A stretch of DNA of 8,209 nt from an uncultured Myxococcales bacterium (GTDB taxonomy: Bacteria; Myxococcota_A; Bradymonadia; Bradymonadales; Bradymonadaceae), in assembly GCA_913058025.1 (NCBI GenBank), contig CAJXPN010000138.1, positions 1 through 8,209 on the forward strand, written 5' to 3'. This document shows, piece by piece, positions 6,855 to 8,209 of this stretch. The notes beneath the pieces are model-generated. The model did no database searches, had not been told where the DNA came from, and worked only from the letters and a program-made list of their open reading frames with translations. The translations under genes were made by a program, and so were the position numbers. Each line of letters opens with the position of its first letter. Position 1 is the stretch's first letter.

Positions 6855-7424
6855 TCAAAAGCCCATCGACAGGTTCACGCCCCAGCGCGGCGCCTCGTCC
6901 TGCTCGAGCTCCCAGGTGAAGCCCATCCCGAACGGCATCATCAGCATGTTCAGGCCGACCCCCAGACGCAACGCAGCCTGGTTCGTCAGCGACCGAGAAC
7001 GCGCACCCACGGACCCGTACACGTGCAGCGGCACGTAGGTCGGGTTGCGCCAATCCTCGAGCCCCCAGTCGGCGTCGGGGACCATGGCCGCGCCCACACG
7101 TAGCGTCGGGATGTAGTAGGTCGCGGACCTGCCGTCCCAGAGCGCGTGCGGCTCGACCTCCAGACCCAGTGACGCGAACGGCGCCCACCACCTGTCGAGG
7201 TCGGGGCCCGCGATCGCTCGGACCCCGAGCCAGAGAGACGGGTAGAAGTACCCCGTGTCCTCGGCGGCGATGTCGTCGCTCGGCGAGTCGCTGAACATCG
7301 TGTTGATCGAGAGCGCACCCGTCGGCACGAACGTCACCAACGGCTTGCTCTCCTCCTGGGAGAAGCCCTCCGAAGCGCACAGAGCGCTCGCGAGCACGAT
7401 CATCGCGCAGATCGATCGCTTCAT
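6855..7424 (-). CDS. Secreted protein, probable outer-membrane beta-barrel (second of a paralogous pair)
   Basis: A 189-aa protein whose ATG at 7424 shares one base with the TGA of the upstream gene (TGATG), a classic coupling arrangement. A G-rich stretch (GTGGGG) 5 nt upstream may serve as a weak ribosome site. Residues 1 to about 20 form a signal peptide (KR, then ICAMIVLASALC), with cleavage probably between 18 and 23. The mature part alternates aromatic and small residues and ends in Phe (WGVNLSMGF), as outer-membrane barrels do. It shares WLGV, FASLG, VEP (E91-P92), IP-x2-RVG and a final APRW-x7-F with the upstream protein, so the two look like duplicated genes. At about 170 mature residues an 8-strand barrel would fit. 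No catalytic motif is visible; the function is unknown. It converges on the PLD-VTT gene with a 28-bp gap. Confidence 0.85.
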   Translation of the reverse strand: MKRSICAMIVLASALCASEGFSQEESKPLVTFVPTGALSINTMFSDSPSDDIAAEDTGYFYPSLWLGVRAIAGPDLDRWWAPFASLGLEVEPHALWDGRSATYYIPTLRVGAAMVPDADWGLEDWRNPTYVPLHVYGSVGARSRSLTNQAALRLGVGLNMLMMPFGMGFTWELEQDEAPRWGVNLSMGF

Positions 7425-7969
7425 CAGAACCCCACCCCGCCAGAGAAGATCCAACGCGGCGCGCGTCGGGTAGAGTCGAGCTCGGTCACGAGCTCGAACA
7501 CGAACAGCCCCAGCCGCGAGTTCACGCCGAAGCGACCTCCCGCCACGCCACCTCGCTCCGAGAACACCACCCCTGCGCTCAGCCCGTAGGTCTGGCCGAA
7601 CAGCCACTCCTCGAAGAAGCCGTGGCTCCTGGCGAACTGACGCGTGTGGCCGACACGAATCATCGGCACGAACGCCAACCTCCCGACCCCCGGCGGCTCG
7701 ACGCGCACGCCGAGCGACGCGAACGACCCCCACGTGGGCTCATATCCGACCTCCACCGTGCGCAGCTTCACCCCCAGCCAACCCGCCGCGTAGTTCGACA
7801 GGCGGTCGACCTCCTCGTCGGGCGACCGCGCCGGCACGAACCTGTGATCGTACACCCCGGTCAGCTCCACCGTGGGCGAGAGCTCGAACCCTCCCTCGTC
7901 TGCGTACGCCAACCAGGGGGCACACACGACGAACGAGAGGATCGACAGACACAGCTTCCATGGGTTCAT
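7424..7969 (-). CDS. Secreted protein, probable outer-membrane beta-barrel (first of a paralogous pair)
   Basis: A 181-aa protein. The ATG at 7969 is chosen because AAGGAGG (7981-7975) lies 5 nt upstream and because it opens a clean signal peptide, MNPWKLCLSILSFVVCAPWLAYA, cut after AYA at residue 23; the longer open frame to 8140 has no such support. The mature protein (158 aa) has alternating strand-like segments such as GVYDHRFV, GWLGVKLRTVEVGYE, FASLGVRVEP, FVPMIRVG and GLSAGVVF, and ends IFSGGVGF with a terminal Phe, the usual barrel-assembly signal. It aligns with the downstream protein at WLGV (64-67), FASLG, VEP (E91-P92 in both), P-x2-RVG and APRW followed by exactly eight residues to the end. 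A small outer-membrane barrel or surface protein is likely; ligand or role cannot be told. The pair forms a two-gene operon. Confidence 0.87.
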   Translation of the reverse strand: MNPWKLCLSILSFVVCAPWLAYADEGGFELSPTVELTGVYDHRFVPARSPDEEVDRLSNYAAGWLGVKLRTVEVGYEPTWGSFASLGVRVEPPGVGRLAFVPMIRVGHTRQFARSHGFFEEWLFGQTYGLSAGVVFSERGGVAGGRFGVNSRLGLFVFELVTELDSTRRAPRWIFSGGVGF

Positions 7970-7974
7970 GCACG

Positions 7975-7981
7975 CCTCCTT
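7975..7981 (-). promoter_or_regulatory. Strong ribosome-binding site deciding the start at 7969
   Basis: On the minus strand AAGGAGG lies 5 nt before the ATG at 7969. It is the best Shine-Dalgarno match in the window and fixes the start of the first barrel gene at the signal peptide rather than at the upstream in-frame ATG at 8140. Confidence 0.85.
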
Positions 7982-8035
7982 CGAGGGGTGCCAACGAAGC
8001 CTGAACCGAACGGATCTGATTCGACGCGCTCTTTG

Positions 8036-8068
8036 GTGATCCGGGCTCACTACGTGATCCTGGCTCGC
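8036..8068. promoter_or_regulatory. Two tandem 15-bp palindromic motifs, probable operator array for the barrel-gene pair
   Basis: GTGATCCGGGCTCAC (8036-8050) and GTGATCCTGGCTCGC (8054-8068) differ at two of 15 positions and are spaced 18 bp apart. Each is an imperfect palindrome: GTGATCC faces GGCTCAC or GGCTCGC across one base, with 6 of 7 arm positions symmetric in the first copy. The inner half-sites also form GGCTCAC-TAC-GTGATCC (8044-8060). The array begins 66 bp upstream of the start codon at 7969, a place where a repressor or activator could act. The repeats are observed; the operator role is inferred. Confidence 0.45.
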
Positions 8069-8146
8069 GGGAGGCTTCGCACTGAATGGAAGGTGGCTCG
8101 AGGAGGGTAGGCAGGCAGAAGGCTGATGGTGGTTGGGCACAGCTCG

Positions 8147-8176
8147 CGCGCTCTTTAGTGGTCCTTGCTCGCTCCG
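8147..8176. repeat. Second copy of a 30-bp imperfect direct repeat, including a third operator-like motif
   Basis: Bases 8147-8176 match 8025-8054 at 24 of 30 positions, starting with an identical CGCGCTCTTT. The copy includes GTGGTCCTTGCTCGC (8158-8172), a weaker version of the 15-bp motif at 8036 and 8054. It lies about 190 bp upstream of the barrel gene at 7969. It may belong to the same regulatory array, to a neighbouring gene outside the window, or to a dispersed intergenic repeat. The rest of the 240-bp region right of 7969 shows no gene I can support. Confidence 0.5.
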
Positions 8177-8209
8177 CTCGCGGCGGACGGCTCGCGCGGT
8201 GTCCTCGCC

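Noticed and set aside
6846..6857. TGAGGCGCCTCA palindrome in the convergent gap as a bidirectional terminator
   Set aside because: As RNA it would give only a 4-bp stem with a 4-nt loop and has no proper T-run on either side. It also includes the stop codon of the minus-strand gene. It is probably chance.
7967..7992. TTGGCAC upstream of the first barrel gene as a sigma54 promoter
   Set aside because: The -24-like TGGCAC is present on the minus strand, but the -12 TTGC element is missing at the required spacing and the ribosome site occupies that place.

Overview
The window is about 8.2 kb of GC-rich bacterial chromosome. Its third codon positions are almost all G or C, which is why long open frames also appear antisense to the real genes. 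A didermic organism is indicated by one lipoprotein signal and by two secreted proteins that look like outer-membrane barrels ending in Phe. The GlnRS carries a C-terminal GatB/YqeY-type domain, which is known from Deinococcus and from deltaproteobacterial lineages. Together these suggest a Myxococcota-like bacterium; this is inference, since no rRNA or other lineage marker lies in the window.

The left part (1-3732) is read on the minus strand. glnS (3732 to 1366) comes first, followed after 114 bp by a lysine-rich HEAT-repeat lipoprotein (1251 to 106). A 24-bp tandem repeat lies just past the lipoprotein stop. The gap between the two genes holds a GC-only hairpin, so it is unclear whether they are co-transcribed.

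A divergent spacer (3733-3912) separates glnS from a plus-strand pair. On the glnS side it can form two mutually exclusive hairpins and has some tRNA-like features. It also has a 13-bp inverted repeat. The plus-strand pair is an acidic cytosolic protein of unknown function (3913-4695) that overlaps by 8 bp a large phospholipase D-like enzyme fused to a C-terminal VTT/DedA-type membrane domain (4688-6826). The overlap implies translational coupling and a shared role at the cytoplasmic membrane. Inside the PLD gene, twelve codons at the conserved IYIENQYLTSK segment are strikingly AT-rich against an otherwise very GC-rich gene.

The right part (6855-8209) is again minus strand. Two small secreted proteins, apparently tandem paralogues and probable outer-membrane beta-barrels, are joined by a 1-nt TGATG stop/start overlap. 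Upstream of them are two adjacent 15-bp palindromic motifs and a third, weaker copy further out, which look like an operator array. No CRISPR array, insertion sequence, complete tRNA or rRNA gene was found. Nothing here is a proven new system. The most unusual items are the unknown-protein/PLD-VTT pair, the AT-rich codon island, the paralogous barrel pair with its repeat array, and the structured glnS leader.
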